DNA of 64,000 nucleotides from HGM12587 sp045128635 (GTDB lineage Bacteria > Bacillota > Clostridia > Lachnospirales > Lachnospiraceae), in contig JBGVRS010000066.1 of assembly GCA_045128635.1 (NCBI GenBank), positions 44,639 through 108,638 on the forward strand, written 5' to 3'. The stretch's first letter is position 1, and the number at the start of each line of letters is the position of its first letter. Made by a program: the position numbers and the translations under genes. Under the pieces are notes generated by a model, which was not told the origin of the DNA, made no database searches, and worked only from the letters and a program-made list of their open reading frames with translations. Below are positions 40,732 through 50,283 of the stretch, in pieces.

Positions 40732-40800
40732 CCTTGTTTAACCATATTAAATTGTCCACTGAAAGCTGAAATTTTCAAGTGTTCGACAACTTGAATTTGT

Positions 40801-41481
40801 TTAATCCAGCAATTTGCTTTTCAGTTTATATATTTCTGTTTTTGAAATTCCTTTTGATAACAGATAATCTTCTACTGTTTCATATTTATTTCTTAAATAC
40901 CTTAATATATTCTCCATGTATTCAGGTTTTACATACAACAAATAATCTGGCAAAATTTTTTTTGCCGTCTTAACCATTTCATACAAATAAACATTTGATA
41001 TTTCATAGTCAGCATAAATGTCAATATCAGATGCTCCTGCCAATAATAACAATATTCCAGCAATTATCCCTGTCCTATCTTTACCCTCTTGGCAATGAAA
41101 CAATATACCACCAACAGAATTTGCCATTGTCCCAAAAATATTAGTAATTGCGGTGTCATTCTCAAGCATTTGATAGTAATTTTCGATAACATCATTTTCT
41201 GAATTTGCAACTTTTGCATTTATAGCCAACGGAAAATTATAGCAATGAAATCTATTGTCAGATACAAAAGCATTAGGATTCATATTTGCAATCTTTGTAT
41301 TTCTCAAATCTATGATGGTTATTATATTATGCTCAATTAGAAATTCTTTCACAGCATCATCTATCGTATGCGGAGCATCACTACGAATAAATCTTTGTGG
41401 CTTGATATATTTCCCATTCATTGTTGGTGTATATCCCAAATCCCTTACATTAAAGGTATGTATCCAGTCATATCTTTGCAT
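40801..41481 (-). CDS. Tyrosine/dual-specificity protein phosphatase (Y_phosphatase3-like)
   Basis: 226 residues from ATG 41481, 7 nt after GGAGG. N-terminal NVRDLGYTPTMNGKYIKPQRFIRSDAP is typical of the family. The active-site loop HCQEGKDRTG has the C-x5-R signature. It lies 32 bp after the STAND NTPase gene on the same strand, so the two are probably co-transcribed. Could regulate a phosphorylated partner or hydrolyse phosphoinositide-like or inositol substrates; not determinable. Confidence 0.88.
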   Translation of the reverse strand: MQRYDWIHTFNVRDLGYTPTMNGKYIKPQRFIRSDAPHTIDDAVKEFLIEHNIITIIDLRNTKIANMNPNAFVSDNRFHCYNFPLAINAKVANSENDVIENYYQMLENDTAITNIFGTMANSVGGILFHCQEGKDRTGIIAGILLLLAGASDIDIYADYEISNVYLYEMVKTAKKILPDYLLYVKPEYMENILRYLRNKYETVEDYLLSKGISKTEIYKLKSKLLD

Positions 41482-41513
41482 TGTATCTTCCTCCACAAAT
41501 TCAGATTTTCGCT

Positions 41514-43631
41514 TTACTCAAGCATTTTCTTTCCAAGATATAATCCGGCATGCGTATATGTTCCAAGCAGTTCCTGTTTCTTTGCTTCAATCATATCTGG
41601 ATCAAACTCGAATACATTTTCATAGATTTCCATAGCTTTCTGGAAATGAGAGGTAGCCTGTTGGATTTCTCCCATAGTCAGGCAAATTCCGCCCATAGCT
41701 TCCTGAACACTGGCATAATCCAGACCGGTATCAGAATTGTATTTATACATACCGCCAAGATTTGCATACAGATTGGACAGGAGCAACGCATTCTCCGAAG
41801 TCATTTCCGAAATCATTGCAATGGCATCCTTCTGCATCTTGATTGCTTTATCTGGTTTCTTCTCATAAGCTGCCTGATAACTGAGCAGCAATGCCCGGTC
41901 AGCAATAGAGCCTACAGCCTTGTTCTTGAGCAAGTCAGACAGTTTATTTATAACCAATTCCATCCCCTGATAATAGCGGTAATTCTCCATATACGGAAAC
42001 ACATCTTCCAAGAAGCGAAGATATGTTGGCATATCGTTATTTTGAATCTGTGCAATTACAGATTCAATGGTCTGGAACAACTGTTTATAATAAGAAACTT
42101 CTTCTCCATGTCGCAGACAGATCTGCTGTAAGCTGTCCAATAAAGTGTGGCAATTCTGTACAGAAGGCTTCGTTTCCTCCGCTGTCACTTCCTGCATCAT
42201 TGGGTGCAAAGCAATCATGCGGCCTTCCATTGCCTTAATGAAGCCCTTTTCAATCAGATCATTAACAGTATTCATATCACGCAGATTCAGCCAGTTTGCA
42301 AACAACCTGTTTTGCACACCGGACAATGGAGTCAGAGCAAGATTCCTCATAATATCTGTTTCTTCTTCGGAAAGCTGATATAGAGAAAACAAAGTGTGAA
42401 TGTGGTCGTAGTAGGTAGCCTTGCGACTTTTGCCGTCTTTGGAAATGCCGATGGTATCGGTAGCATCCAGGGCGGCTTTTTCTTCTTTCAGCTTCTTTAA
42501 CAGGAGCATTGGCTCCATAATTCCGCTTTCCAGCAAACGGGAAGACATTTCTACCGCCAATGTATGACTGTGTACTGTCTGGATGATTTGCTCCAAAATC
42601 GGGCGATTCTTTTCAGCGTCGGAATAGAAGCAGCCCATTAACTTAATCAATGCTTCTGTATCAGCGATTTCTTCCAGATTTATGGAAGAATAGTTATTAA
42701 AGCTGCTACGAGTAGTGAACAGAATACGGCAGCGATATTTCATCACAACCGACAGCAAACCATCCTGCGTTGCTGTAGTATTGAAGTTATCAATGATAAA
42801 TAAAGTATCCTCTTTTAATGTACGCAGGAAACGGTTATGTTTGCGGAAACGTTCTTCATTGTCATCATCGGGAAGATCATCTGCAAAATCCATATCAGAA
42901 ATATCTTGTTTCAAATCTCCGGTATAGGAGAGATATAGGATATTTGTGTATTCTTTGCTATGAGCCTTGGCATAGGCTTTTGCCAGTTCACTTTTACCAA
43001 TACCAGCAATTCCTTGCAGAAATACTTTTCCATGATTGCACAACAGTTGGTGTAAAGCAGAAAGCTCGTTGTCTCGTCCGCAGAAATGGCGGCATGGCTT
43101 TGGGGTACCGCCATCGTAGATAAAATCTTTCACGGCCGGAGAAAGATTCCCGGCAGATAACAGATTCTTAGTATTTACATCTCTCTTTATGAAGGTTCGC
43201 TCCATGCCAAAGCATAACGTAGAAGTCAGAAATACAGCTTCATCCATTTTGCTTTCGCAAGGATAGTTCTGAAGAAGCTGATCCTTGGCTTTATCGGAGA
43301 TGGTTGTATCCTGTACCAAAATGTTATAGACTTCCTGTACTGCCATAGCACTGTCATACATTATCGACAGTATGTTTCTATGCATATCAGTAGCGAGTCG
43401 ATTTCGATTGTGGCGATCCATATAATATCTGGTGATACGAGGACTGATTTTTGCTTGTCCATTGAACCAACGACATACCAGACCATTATCAAAATCAAAA
43501 TCCAGAGATTCGTCTGAGCTTAAAAAGCTGACAAACAACTGGTACATCATGTCAATCTGATTCATACTGTGGGCATCACTGATATAGTTACGAATGGTGG
43601 TGATGACTGAACTGAAATCTAAGTATTCCAT
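41514..43631 (-). CDS. STAND NTPase (NB-ARC-like) with C-terminal TPR-type repeats
   Basis: 705 residues from ATG 43631, behind GAAGGAGG; an upstream in-frame ATG at 43658 is possible. N-terminal domain of about 180 residues without known match. NTPase core: Walker A GIAGIGKSELAKAYA at about 207-221, Walker B-like DTLFIIDNFN near 277, then CRILFTTRSSF (sensor/RNBS-B-like) near 303-313, and a winged-helix-like region with ALTPLSGVQNRLFANWL. Helical repeats follow from about 520 to the end. STAND proteins switch on after sensing a ligand; many bacterial ones defend against phages, others regulate transcription. Followed by a phosphatase gene. Upstream DNA carries the same 11-bp iterons as parMR. 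Confidence 0.82.
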   Translation of the reverse strand: MEYLDFSSVITTIRNYISDAHSMNQIDMMYQLFVSFLSSDESLDFDFDNGLVCRWFNGQAKISPRITRYYMDRHNRNRLATDMHRNILSIMYDSAMAVQEVYNILVQDTTISDKAKDQLLQNYPCESKMDEAVFLTSTLCFGMERTFIKRDVNTKNLLSAGNLSPAVKDFIYDGGTPKPCRHFCGRDNELSALHQLLCNHGKVFLQGIAGIGKSELAKAYAKAHSKEYTNILYLSYTGDLKQDISDMDFADDLPDDDNEERFRKHNRFLRTLKEDTLFIIDNFNTTATQDGLLSVVMKYRCRILFTTRSSFNNYSSINLEEIADTEALIKLMGCFYSDAEKNRPILEQIIQTVHSHTLAVEMSSRLLESGIMEPMLLLKKLKEEKAALDATDTIGISKDGKSRKATYYDHIHTLFSLYQLSEEETDIMRNLALTPLSGVQNRLFANWLNLRDMNTVNDLIEKGFIKAMEGRMIALHPMMQEVTAEETKPSVQNCHTLLDSLQQICLRHGEEVSYYKQLFQTIESVIAQIQNNDMPTYLRFLEDVFPYMENYRYYQGMELVINKLSDLLKNKAVGSIADRALLLSYQAAYEKKPDKAIKMQKDAIAMISEMTSENALLLSNLYANLGGMYKYNSDTGLDYASVQEAMGGICLTMGEIQQATSHFQKAMEIYENVFEFDPDMIEAKKQELLGTYTHAGLYLGKKMLE

Positions 43632-43648
43632 AGACAGCCCTCCTTCAA

Positions 43649-43681
43649 AAATAGTCAATTTACGCTCAATCTACGCTCAAT
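43649..43681 (-). repeat. 11-bp iterons upstream of the STAND gene
   Basis: Read on the minus strand: ATTGAGCGTAG (43681-43671), ATTGAGCGTAA (43670-43660) and a weaker ATTGACTATTT (43659-43649). 18 bp (43665-43682) are identical to the reverse complement of 39125-39142. The block ends 18 bp before the STAND start codon. Confidence 0.7.
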
Positions 43682-43802
43682 GAAGCTTGAGACTGTTTGT
43701 TCTAAAATGAGTATAGATTGATGAAAGCGTTCTGCTAAATATTATAGCACGGCTTTCAAGTCTACGAAAGAGCATAGGTAAGTGATTTGAAAGGAGGGGC
43801 TC

Positions 43803-43946
43803 ATGGAACAGAATATAGCATTTGAACGATGTGTGGATTTTCTGGCTCGTATGATTGAGAAATATGGGCAAGAGCTCCTCGATGAGATCAATGCAGATGA
43901 AGATGGTGGAGCAGGAACTAAAACAGAAGATACAAAGTCAGCGTGA
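43803..43946 (+). CDS. 47-residue protein of unknown function
   Basis: Starts at ATG 43803 with a strong AAAGGAGGGG site. Begins MEQNIAFERCVDFLARMIEKYG and ends in an acidic, Thr-rich tail. It is divergent from the STAND gene. No family recognised; similar tiny genes are common in conjugative elements of this group. The strong ribosome site and a clean frame support a real gene. Confidence 0.6.
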   Translation: MEQNIAFERCVDFLARMIEKYGQELLDEINADEDGGAGTKTEDTKSA

Positions 43947-43991
43947 ATGGGTGTCGAAAATGTCGGCATCCATTTTTATATTTTGAATATA

Positions 43992-44019
43992 TTGAAAAAC
44001 TGAAAATCAATGGTATAAT
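43992..44019 (+). promoter_or_regulatory. Sigma-A-type promoter of the DUF1016 gene
   Basis: -35 TTGAAA (43992-43997), 16-nt spacer, -10 TATAAT (44014-44019) with a nearby TGG extension, 71 bp before ATG 44090. Confidence 0.7.
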
Positions 44020-44089
44020 TAAGTTGGGACAAATAATTGAAACAGTAATTCAATATATGCCATATGGAATATGACGGGAGGAAGCAATC

Positions 44090-45166
44090 ATGGATAGCAG
44101 AAAACGTATGGGGAAAGATAAAGAAGGAGTGATTTTCCCTGTTGCTCCAAATCTTTCTGAAATGAGTGATAGTTATTTGGATTTTATAGAAGCAATCAAA
44201 AAAGAAATTGAGAATCAGAGATTAAAGGTTGTACTGAATGCAAATTCCAGTATGATCTGTCTCTATTGGAATATTGGTAAAGCTATTCTGCAAAAGCAGG
44301 AGGAAGAAGGCTGGGGAGCCAAAGTCATTGACCGAATGGCAAAAGATCTGAAAGATGCGTTTCCGGATATGTCCGGATTTTCTCCAAGAAATATCAAGTA
44401 TATGAGGAAATTCGCAGAGTGCTGGCCGGATTTTGAAATTGTGCAACGGGTCGTGGCACAAATTCCATGGCGTACCAATCGTATGTTGCTTGACAAATTG
44501 GATACACAGGAAGAACGAATCTGGTATGCACATAAAACCATCGAAAACGGTTGGAGCAGTACGATTTTGGATTTGCAGATTCAGAGCAAATTGATTGAAC
44601 GTACAGGAAAAAGTGTCAATAACTTCCCTGTTGCTTTACCACCTGCGGATTCCGATATGGCAAATCAGATTTTCAAAGATCCGTATCTGTTTGATTTTCT
44701 TGGTACTGATATGCCAAGGCGAGAGGTTGAGATTGAACGTAAGCTGACAGAGCATATCCAGAACTTCCTTTTAGAGTTGGGACAGGGTTTTGCGTTTGTA
44801 GGCAGACAGGTACATCTGGAAGTAGGCGGAGATGACTTTTATATTGATCTTTTGTTCTATCATCTGAAACTTCGCTGTTATGTGGTAATTGAACTGAAAG
44901 CTTGTGATTTTGAGCCCGGTTTCATCAGTCAGCTCAATATGTATCAGAATGTTGTAAATGATATTCTGCGTCATCCGAGTGATAATCCGACCATTGGATT
45001 GCTTTTGGTTAAAGGTAAAAATCAGACGGTAGTTGAGTATTCTCTTGCAGGATACCAGAATCCGATTGGTGTAGCTGAGTGGAAAAATCAGATGGTAAAG
45101 GCACTTCCAGAAGAACTGAAAAGCAGCTTGCCATCTATCGAAGAAATCGAAAAAGAATTAGAGTAA
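44090..45166 (+). CDS. DUF1016 / YhcG-family PD-(D/E)XK nuclease
   Basis: 358 residues. N-terminal DUF1016_N-type helical domain: WNIGKAILQKQEEEGWGAKVIDRMAKDLKDAFPDMSGFSPRNIKYMRKF pattern, about 60-110. C-terminal nuclease: FYIDLLFYHLKLRCYVVIELKACDFEPGFISQLNMYQ with D-x-n-E-x-K catalytic residues (about 246-282). YhcG-type proteins occur in mobile elements and near restriction systems; proposed roles include DNA repair or defence. GGGAGG site and own promoter; followed by the element's recombinase. Confidence 0.9.
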   Translation: MDSRKRMGKDKEGVIFPVAPNLSEMSDSYLDFIEAIKKEIENQRLKVVLNANSSMICLYWNIGKAILQKQEEEGWGAKVIDRMAKDLKDAFPDMSGFSPRNIKYMRKFAECWPDFEIVQRVVAQIPWRTNRMLLDKLDTQEERIWYAHKTIENGWSSTILDLQIQSKLIERTGKSVNNFPVALPPADSDMANQIFKDPYLFDFLGTDMPRREVEIERKLTEHIQNFLLELGQGFAFVGRQVHLEVGGDDFYIDLLFYHLKLRCYVVIELKACDFEPGFISQLNMYQNVVNDILRHPSDNPTIGLLLVKGKNQTVVEYSLAGYQNPIGVAEWKNQMVKALPEELKSSLPSIEEIEKELE

Positions 45167-45225
45167 AAAGTGCCACAGGCCGTGGCACAATTACATATCA
45201 CCCTATGGACGGAGGTGGATAGGAA

Positions 45226-46920
45226 TTGAAAACAAGAAGATGTTACATATATACACGAGTATCTACCTCAATGCAGGTAGATGGATATAGTTTGGATGCA
45301 CAGAAAGATAAGCTGAAAAAGTATGCGGAATTTCAGGATATGATAGTTGCGGGTGAATACTCTGATGAGGGAAAATCCGGTAAGAATATAGAAGGTCGTC
45401 CGCAGTTTCTGCAAATGCTGAAAGATATTGAGTCAGGCAAAGATAAGGTGGAATTTGTCCTTGTATTCAAACTTTCCCGATTTGGAAGAAATGCAGCCGA
45501 TGTACTTAGTTCCTTACAGCGTATGCAGGATTTTGGTGTCAATCTGATCTGCGTGGAAGATGGCATAGACAGTTCCAAAGACAGCGGAAAACTGATGATT
45601 TCGGTCTTATCTGCGGTTGCTGAAATTGAACGTGAAAATATCCTTGTTCAGACTATGGAGGGGCGCAGACAGAAGGCCCGTGAGGGAAAATGGAATGGCG
45701 GTTTTGCTCCTTATGGATATAAGCTGGTAGATGGTTATTTATATATTGCAGATGATGAAGTCGATGCGATTCGCATTATTTTTGATAAGTATGTGAATAC
45801 AACAATGGGAGCATCTGCAGTTGCAACGTATTTGAATGAGCATGGCTATGTAAAGAAAAAGCGCCAGAATAATACGCTGGATATGTTTTCCGCACATTTT
45901 ATCAAGTCAATTTTAGACAATCCGGTTTATTGCGGAAAACTCGCTTATGGTCGCCGTAAGAATGAAAAGATTGCAGGAACCCGTAATCAGTATCATATTG
46001 TAAAACAGGACGATTACCCGGTTTATGATGGAGTACATGAAGCAATTGTTTCGGAAGAAGTATGGCAGATGGCACAAAGGAAACGTCAGGAAACAGGTGT
46101 AAAAAGCGAGAAAATTTATAATCAGGAACATGAAAACATCCTTTCCAGCATCCTTCGTTGTCCTGTGTGCGGGGCTGCGATGTACGGCAATGTAAATCGT
46201 AAGAAGAAAAAAGACGGAACCTTATATAAGGATTATTACTATTATCATTGCAAACACCGTACTACGGTAAATGGTCATAAATGCGGATACAGACGACAGT
46301 GGAAACAGGAAATGGTGGACGCTGCGGTAGAAGAAGTAATCAGAAAACTAGTTACAAACCCGAAGTTTGAACAGGCAATCCGTCAGAAGATTGGTTCCAG
46401 AATTGATACCGAAGAATTGGAAACCGAACTGGAACAGCTTCGTAAGAAACTTCGTCAGTTAAATGGTGCGAAGTCGAAGTTGGGACAACAGATGGACAGT
46501 CTGGATGTAACAGACAAACATTATGACCGTAAGTATCAGGATATGGAAGAACGCTTGTATAAACTGTATGATGATATTGATTCTGTGGAAGAAGAAATCG
46601 AGGAAGTAGAAACCAGAATCTATAACGTGCGTCAGCAGAAAATTTCCGGTGACAACATCTATCAATTTCTACTGTACTTTGATAAACTATATGATAAGTT
46701 CACCGATGCTGAAAAGAAAGAGTTTCTTAACAGCTTCATTGAACGAGTAGATATTTATGAACAAGAGCAGCCGGATGGCCGTTTCTTGAAACACATTAAA
46801 TTCAGATTTCCTGTCTACTTTAATGGAAAGGAGATAGAGAAATTGAGTTGGGACAACGAAACAACAGTCGAGACAGTAGTTTCGATATCGCTAGTGGATG
46901 AAAAGAGAAAAAAGAACTGA
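45226..46920 (+). CDS. Large serine recombinase (TnpX-like)
   Basis: 564 residues. Catalytic Ser13 in YIYTRVSTSMQVDGYSLDAQ; EYSDEGKSGKNIEGRPQFLQML, FKLSRFGRNAADVL and VLSAVAEIERENI follow. Recombinase domain about 165-290; zinc ribbon CPVCGAAMYG ... C near 306-348; long coiled coil 385-470. Start follows GGAGG. The last gene of the element whose left gene is tnpV; probably excises and integrates it as TnpX does in Tn4451. Confidence 0.95.
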   Translation: MKTRRCYIYTRVSTSMQVDGYSLDAQKDKLKKYAEFQDMIVAGEYSDEGKSGKNIEGRPQFLQMLKDIESGKDKVEFVLVFKLSRFGRNAADVLSSLQRMQDFGVNLICVEDGIDSSKDSGKLMISVLSAVAEIERENILVQTMEGRRQKAREGKWNGGFAPYGYKLVDGYLYIADDEVDAIRIIFDKYVNTTMGASAVATYLNEHGYVKKKRQNNTLDMFSAHFIKSILDNPVYCGKLAYGRRKNEKIAGTRNQYHIVKQDDYPVYDGVHEAIVSEEVWQMAQRKRQETGVKSEKIYNQEHENILSSILRCPVCGAAMYGNVNRKKKKDGTLYKDYYYYHCKHRTTVNGHKCGYRRQWKQEMVDAAVEEVIRKLVTNPKFEQAIRQKIGSRIDTEELETELEQLRKKLRQLNGAKSKLGQQMDSLDVTDKHYDRKYQDMEERLYKLYDDIDSVEEEIEEVETRIYNVRQQKISGDNIYQFLLYFDKLYDKFTDAEKKEFLNSFIERVDIYEQEQPDGRFLKHIKFRFPVYFNGKEIEKLSWDNETTVETVVSISLVDEKRKKN

Positions 46921-46942
46921 AAACCACAAGATATTGTGGTTT
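46921..46942 (+). terminator. Terminator-like hairpin after the recombinase
   Basis: Perfect AAACCACAA / TTGTGGTTT stem (46921-46929, 46934-46942), 4-nt loop, directly after the stop codon. Could be part of the element end. Confidence 0.55.
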
Positions 46943-47000
46943 GGAGCGAGAAATGATTTACATAAAGTAAAAGTTTTTCGCTCTATTTTTTTACTGGTAT

Positions 47001-47672
47001 TCACCGATATTTTTCTAAGAAGTAATTTTGTAAATGTCTGTAGGATGAAAAGCTTGTGTCATAGTTACTATGTATGTAGGAAAGCATATCGCGTAGACGT
47101 TGCATGTAGTCAGAGGATTTGGAATTGCAGACTGGCTGAGTGGAAAAATAATTATACAAATGGTGCCAGATATGCAGAAGCTTTTCGTGAACAGTAATTT
47201 CAAAGTCGTCTGGTTGTTCTGAATTTATTTGATAGATATCTTTCATGGTTTGTAAGATGTCCGCTTGCCATTCGATGGAAGAATCTAAAAGCAAAGAGGA
47301 CCAATGGGTATTTGTAATAATATGATTTACATATTTTGTTTGCAGGATACTATTCTCATAACCGTATAAAAAACGCGGGTGAAAAGTAATCGATAAGTAG
47401 GAACAATTCTGATGGCCGATTCTGTGACCTGTGTGTAATGCATTGCAATTTCCAAAAAGACCTTTGCCCGCAGTCAGCTGATAAGTGGAATCGTTAATCG
47501 TATATTCAATTTGTCCGGAAATAACCCATGTGAGCTCGATTTCCGGATGCCAATGCCAAAGAAAAGTTCCGTGTTCATAGGTCTGTATCTTTTCCAAACT
47601 GATGTTTACAGGAAAAGCAAACGAACCGTGTTCTTTAATTTCTTTCTTACTTTCTTTTGTGATTATCTGCAT
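47001..47672 (-). pseudogene. AraC-family regulator truncated before its HTH domain
   Basis: 223 residues. A complete N-terminal cupin sensing domain (GTFLWHWHPEIELTWVISGQIEYTIND pattern) and linker, then the start of the AraC HTH at MLSYIHSNYD. The frame then runs into unrelated sequence (SFSSYRHLQNYFLEKYR) and stops, so both helix-turn-helix motifs are missing. Homology breaks at about 47060, immediately right of the serine recombinase, which suggests that the element end or an associated deletion removed the 3' part. The missing HTH part is not present at the left end of the element. Confidence 0.75.
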
Positions 47673-47790
47673 GGATATGATTACTCCTTTGATGGGAACT
47701 ATACAAGATTAGTTTACTATCATATTAAAAATAAAACAACTAAGATAAAAATAGTTGCCTGTCGATTGTTGCAAAAAAAGGACTAATTTA

Positions 47791-48000
47791 GTGCATATTT
47801 GCTTTAATGTAGTTGACAAATGCGAAGGAAAGGTAGAACTGGTAACAGAAAGCGGAGATCGCCTGAACCTGAAATCTAAGTTTAACCAGTACACAGCTCT
47901 GATCAAAATTTTAGCACATGGAAAAATCAAGCAGATGGAGATCATTGCAGAAGAGAAAAAGGATACAGACAGATTAATGGCATTCATGGTTAATGGATAA
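47791..48000 (+). CDS. Small HPr-like protein
   Basis: About 69 residues from GTG 47791 (an in-frame ATG at 47755 gives 81 but no better site). The segment LNLKSKFNQYTALIKILAHGKIKQMEIIAEEKKDTDRLMAFM has the strand-helix pattern of HPr-fold phosphocarriers, but the active-site His region of HPr is not evident, so it is likely a regulatory or degenerate relative. Terminator directly follows. Call is tentative. Confidence 0.5.
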   Translation: MHICFNVVDKCEGKVELVTESGDRLNLKSKFNQYTALIKILAHGKIKQMEIIAEEKKDTDRLMAFMVNG

Positions 48001-48004
48001 AAAG

Positions 48005-48030
48005 AAGGGGCTTCGTCAATGAAGTCCCTT
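48005..48030 (+). terminator. Terminator of the HPr-like gene
   Basis: AAGGGGCTTC / GAAGTCCCTT stem with one mismatch, 6-nt loop, TTTT after; 5 bp behind the stop codon. Confidence 0.75.
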
Positions 48031-48048
48031 TTATTCGCTTTAAAAGCT

Positions 48049-48079
48049 AAAATGATATGTATTAAAATAGTATCATTTT
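48049..48079. promoter_or_regulatory. Inverted repeat upstream of adhE
   Basis: Perfect 9-bp arms AAAATGATA / TATCATTTT with a 13-nt spacer, about 120 bp before the adhE start. A second short dyad TATCTA / TAGATA lies at 48090-48105. Possible operator; the regulator is unknown. Confidence 0.4.
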
Positions 48080-48198
48080 GTGCATATATTATCTAATTAT
48101 AGATATGGAAATACAAAAAGATTGTTAATATAATATCAATCAAGATAGATAACAGATATCTTAGATAATCCTAAAAAACAAAAATGGAGGACCTAAAA

Positions 48199-50283
48199 AT
48201 GAACAACTTAGAAGCAAAAGTCACGGAAGTAGTGGACAATGTAGAAGCGCTTACCAAAAAGATGGAAGAAATGCGAGAAGCTCAAAGCGTATTTGCGACT
48301 TTTACTCAGGAACAGGTAGACAAAATCTTTTTCGAGGCAGCAATGGCAGCAAATAAAAAACGTATCTCTCTGGCAAAAACGGCAGTAGAAGAAACAGGAA
48401 TGGGTATTGTCGAAGATAAGGTCATTAAAAATCATTATGCCGCAGAGTATATTTACAATGCGTACAAGGACACAAAGACCTGTGGTGTAATTGAAGAAGA
48501 TCCTGCATTTGGAATTAAGAAAATTGCTGAGCCAATTGGCCTGATTGCAGCTGTAAAAGCGGGTGCTCCAGAAAATATTATCGGCTGGATAGATGTTCCT
48601 TCTCTGGAACTTACAAATGAAGTAATGAAAAATGCGGATATCATTTTAGCAACAGGTGGTCCGGGAATGGTAAAAGCTGCATATTCATCTGGAAAACCTG
48701 CGTTAGGTGTAGGAGCAGGTAACACTCCTGTTATTATTGATGATACAGCAGATGTAAAAATGGCTGTAAACTCTATTATTCATTCCAAAACATTTGACAA
48801 TGGTATGATCTGTGCATCTGAACAGTCAGTAACTGTTTTGGAAAATGTATATGAAGCAGTTAAAGCAGAATTTAAGCTGAGAGGATGCTATTTCTTAAAG
48901 GAAGATGAAATTGAAAAGGTAAGAAAAACAATTATTATTAATGGTGCATTAAATGCGAAAATTGTTGGACAGCCTGCATATAAAATTGCAGCATTGGCAG
49001 GCGTAGAAGTACCGGAAGAAACAAAGATTCTCATTGGAGAAGTTGAATCCGTGGATATTTCAGAAGAATTTGCACATGAAAAATTATCTCCGGTATTAGC
49101 AATGTACAAAGCAAAAACATTTGATGAAGCAATTGAAAAAGCAGAACGCCTGGTAGCAGATGGTGGATATGGACATACTTCATCTATTTATGTTCATCCT
49201 TCTCAGAAAGAAAAACTTGCCAAACATGCAGCGGCAATGAAAACATGTCGAATTCTTGTGAATACACCATCTTCACATGGCGGTATTGGTGATATTTACA
49301 ATTTCAAATTAGCTCCATCTTTGACATTAGGCTGTGGTTCCTGGGGTGGAAACTCTGTTTCCGAAAATGTTGGAGTAAAACATTTAGTAAATATTAAGAC
49401 AGTTGCCGAAAGGAGAGAAAATATGCTCTGGTTTAGAACACCACAGAAAGTATATTTCAAAAAAGGCTGCATGCCAGTTGCCTTGGATGAACTTGGAACG
49501 GTAATGGGCAAGAAAAAAGCATTTATTGTTACAGATAGCTTTTTATATAAAAACAGCTATGTAAAACCAATTGAAGAAAAACTGGATGCAATGGCTATTC
49601 AGCATACATGCTTCTATGAAGTGGCTCCGGACCCAACTTTAGAATCTGCAAAAGCAGGAGCTGAAGCAATGAGAAGCTTTGAACCAGATGTAATTATTGC
49701 ACTTGGTGGTGGTTCTGCTATGGATGCAGCGAAAATTATGTGGGTAATGTATGAACATCCGGAAGCAGACTTCCTTGATATGGCAATGCGTTTTATGGAT
49801 ATCAGAAAAAGAGTATATACATTCCCGAAAATGGGCGAAAAAGCATATTTTGTGGCGATTCCAACATCTTCCGGAACAGGTTCAGAAGTAACACCGTTTG
49901 CAGTTATTACAGATGAAAAGACAGGTGTAAAATATCCATTAGCAGACTATGAACTTCTGCCGAATATGGCAATCATTGATGCAGATAATATGATGACACA
50001 GCCAAAAGGATTGACAAGTGCTTCCGGTATAGATGCTTTAACTCATGCTTTAGAAGCGTATGCATCCATTATGGCAACGGATTACACAGATGGACTTGCA
50101 TTAAAGGCGATGAAAAATATTTTTGCATATCTTCCATCTGCATATGAAAACGGTGCGAATGACCAAATTGCAAGAGAAAAAATGGCAGATGCTTCTACAA
50201 TGGCAGGTATGGCGTTTGCAAATGCATTTCTTGGAGTTTGTCATTCAATGGCTTCCAATTGTTGCAGCAGCACAGTTATCTAA
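48199..50283 (+). pseudogene. adhE: Bifunctional aldehyde/alcohol dehydrogenase AdhE, C-terminally truncated
   Basis: 694 residues from ATG 48199, 7 nt after GGAGG. Normal AdhE is about 860-890. The N-terminal acetaldehyde dehydrogenase domain (about 1-430) looks complete with catalytic Cys in FDNGMICASEQS. The iron-dependent alcohol dehydrogenase domain starts near 445 and has NAD motif IALGGGSAMDAAKIMWVMYEHP and the iron-ligand segment ASGIDALTHALEAYAS. After GVCHSMA the homology stops abruptly and the frame ends 8 codons later, so the PHG iron-ligand motif and about 170 residues are missing. Acetyl-CoA to acetaldehyde activity might remain; alcohol dehydrogenase activity should not. A terminator lies at 50373-50405. 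Counted as a pseudogene, though a truncated product could be expressed. Confidence 0.85.

Noticed and set aside
46957..46985. TTTACA followed by CTCTAT after the serine recombinase
   Set aside because: Spacer is 18 nt, the -10 differs, and no start codon follows; likely chance.
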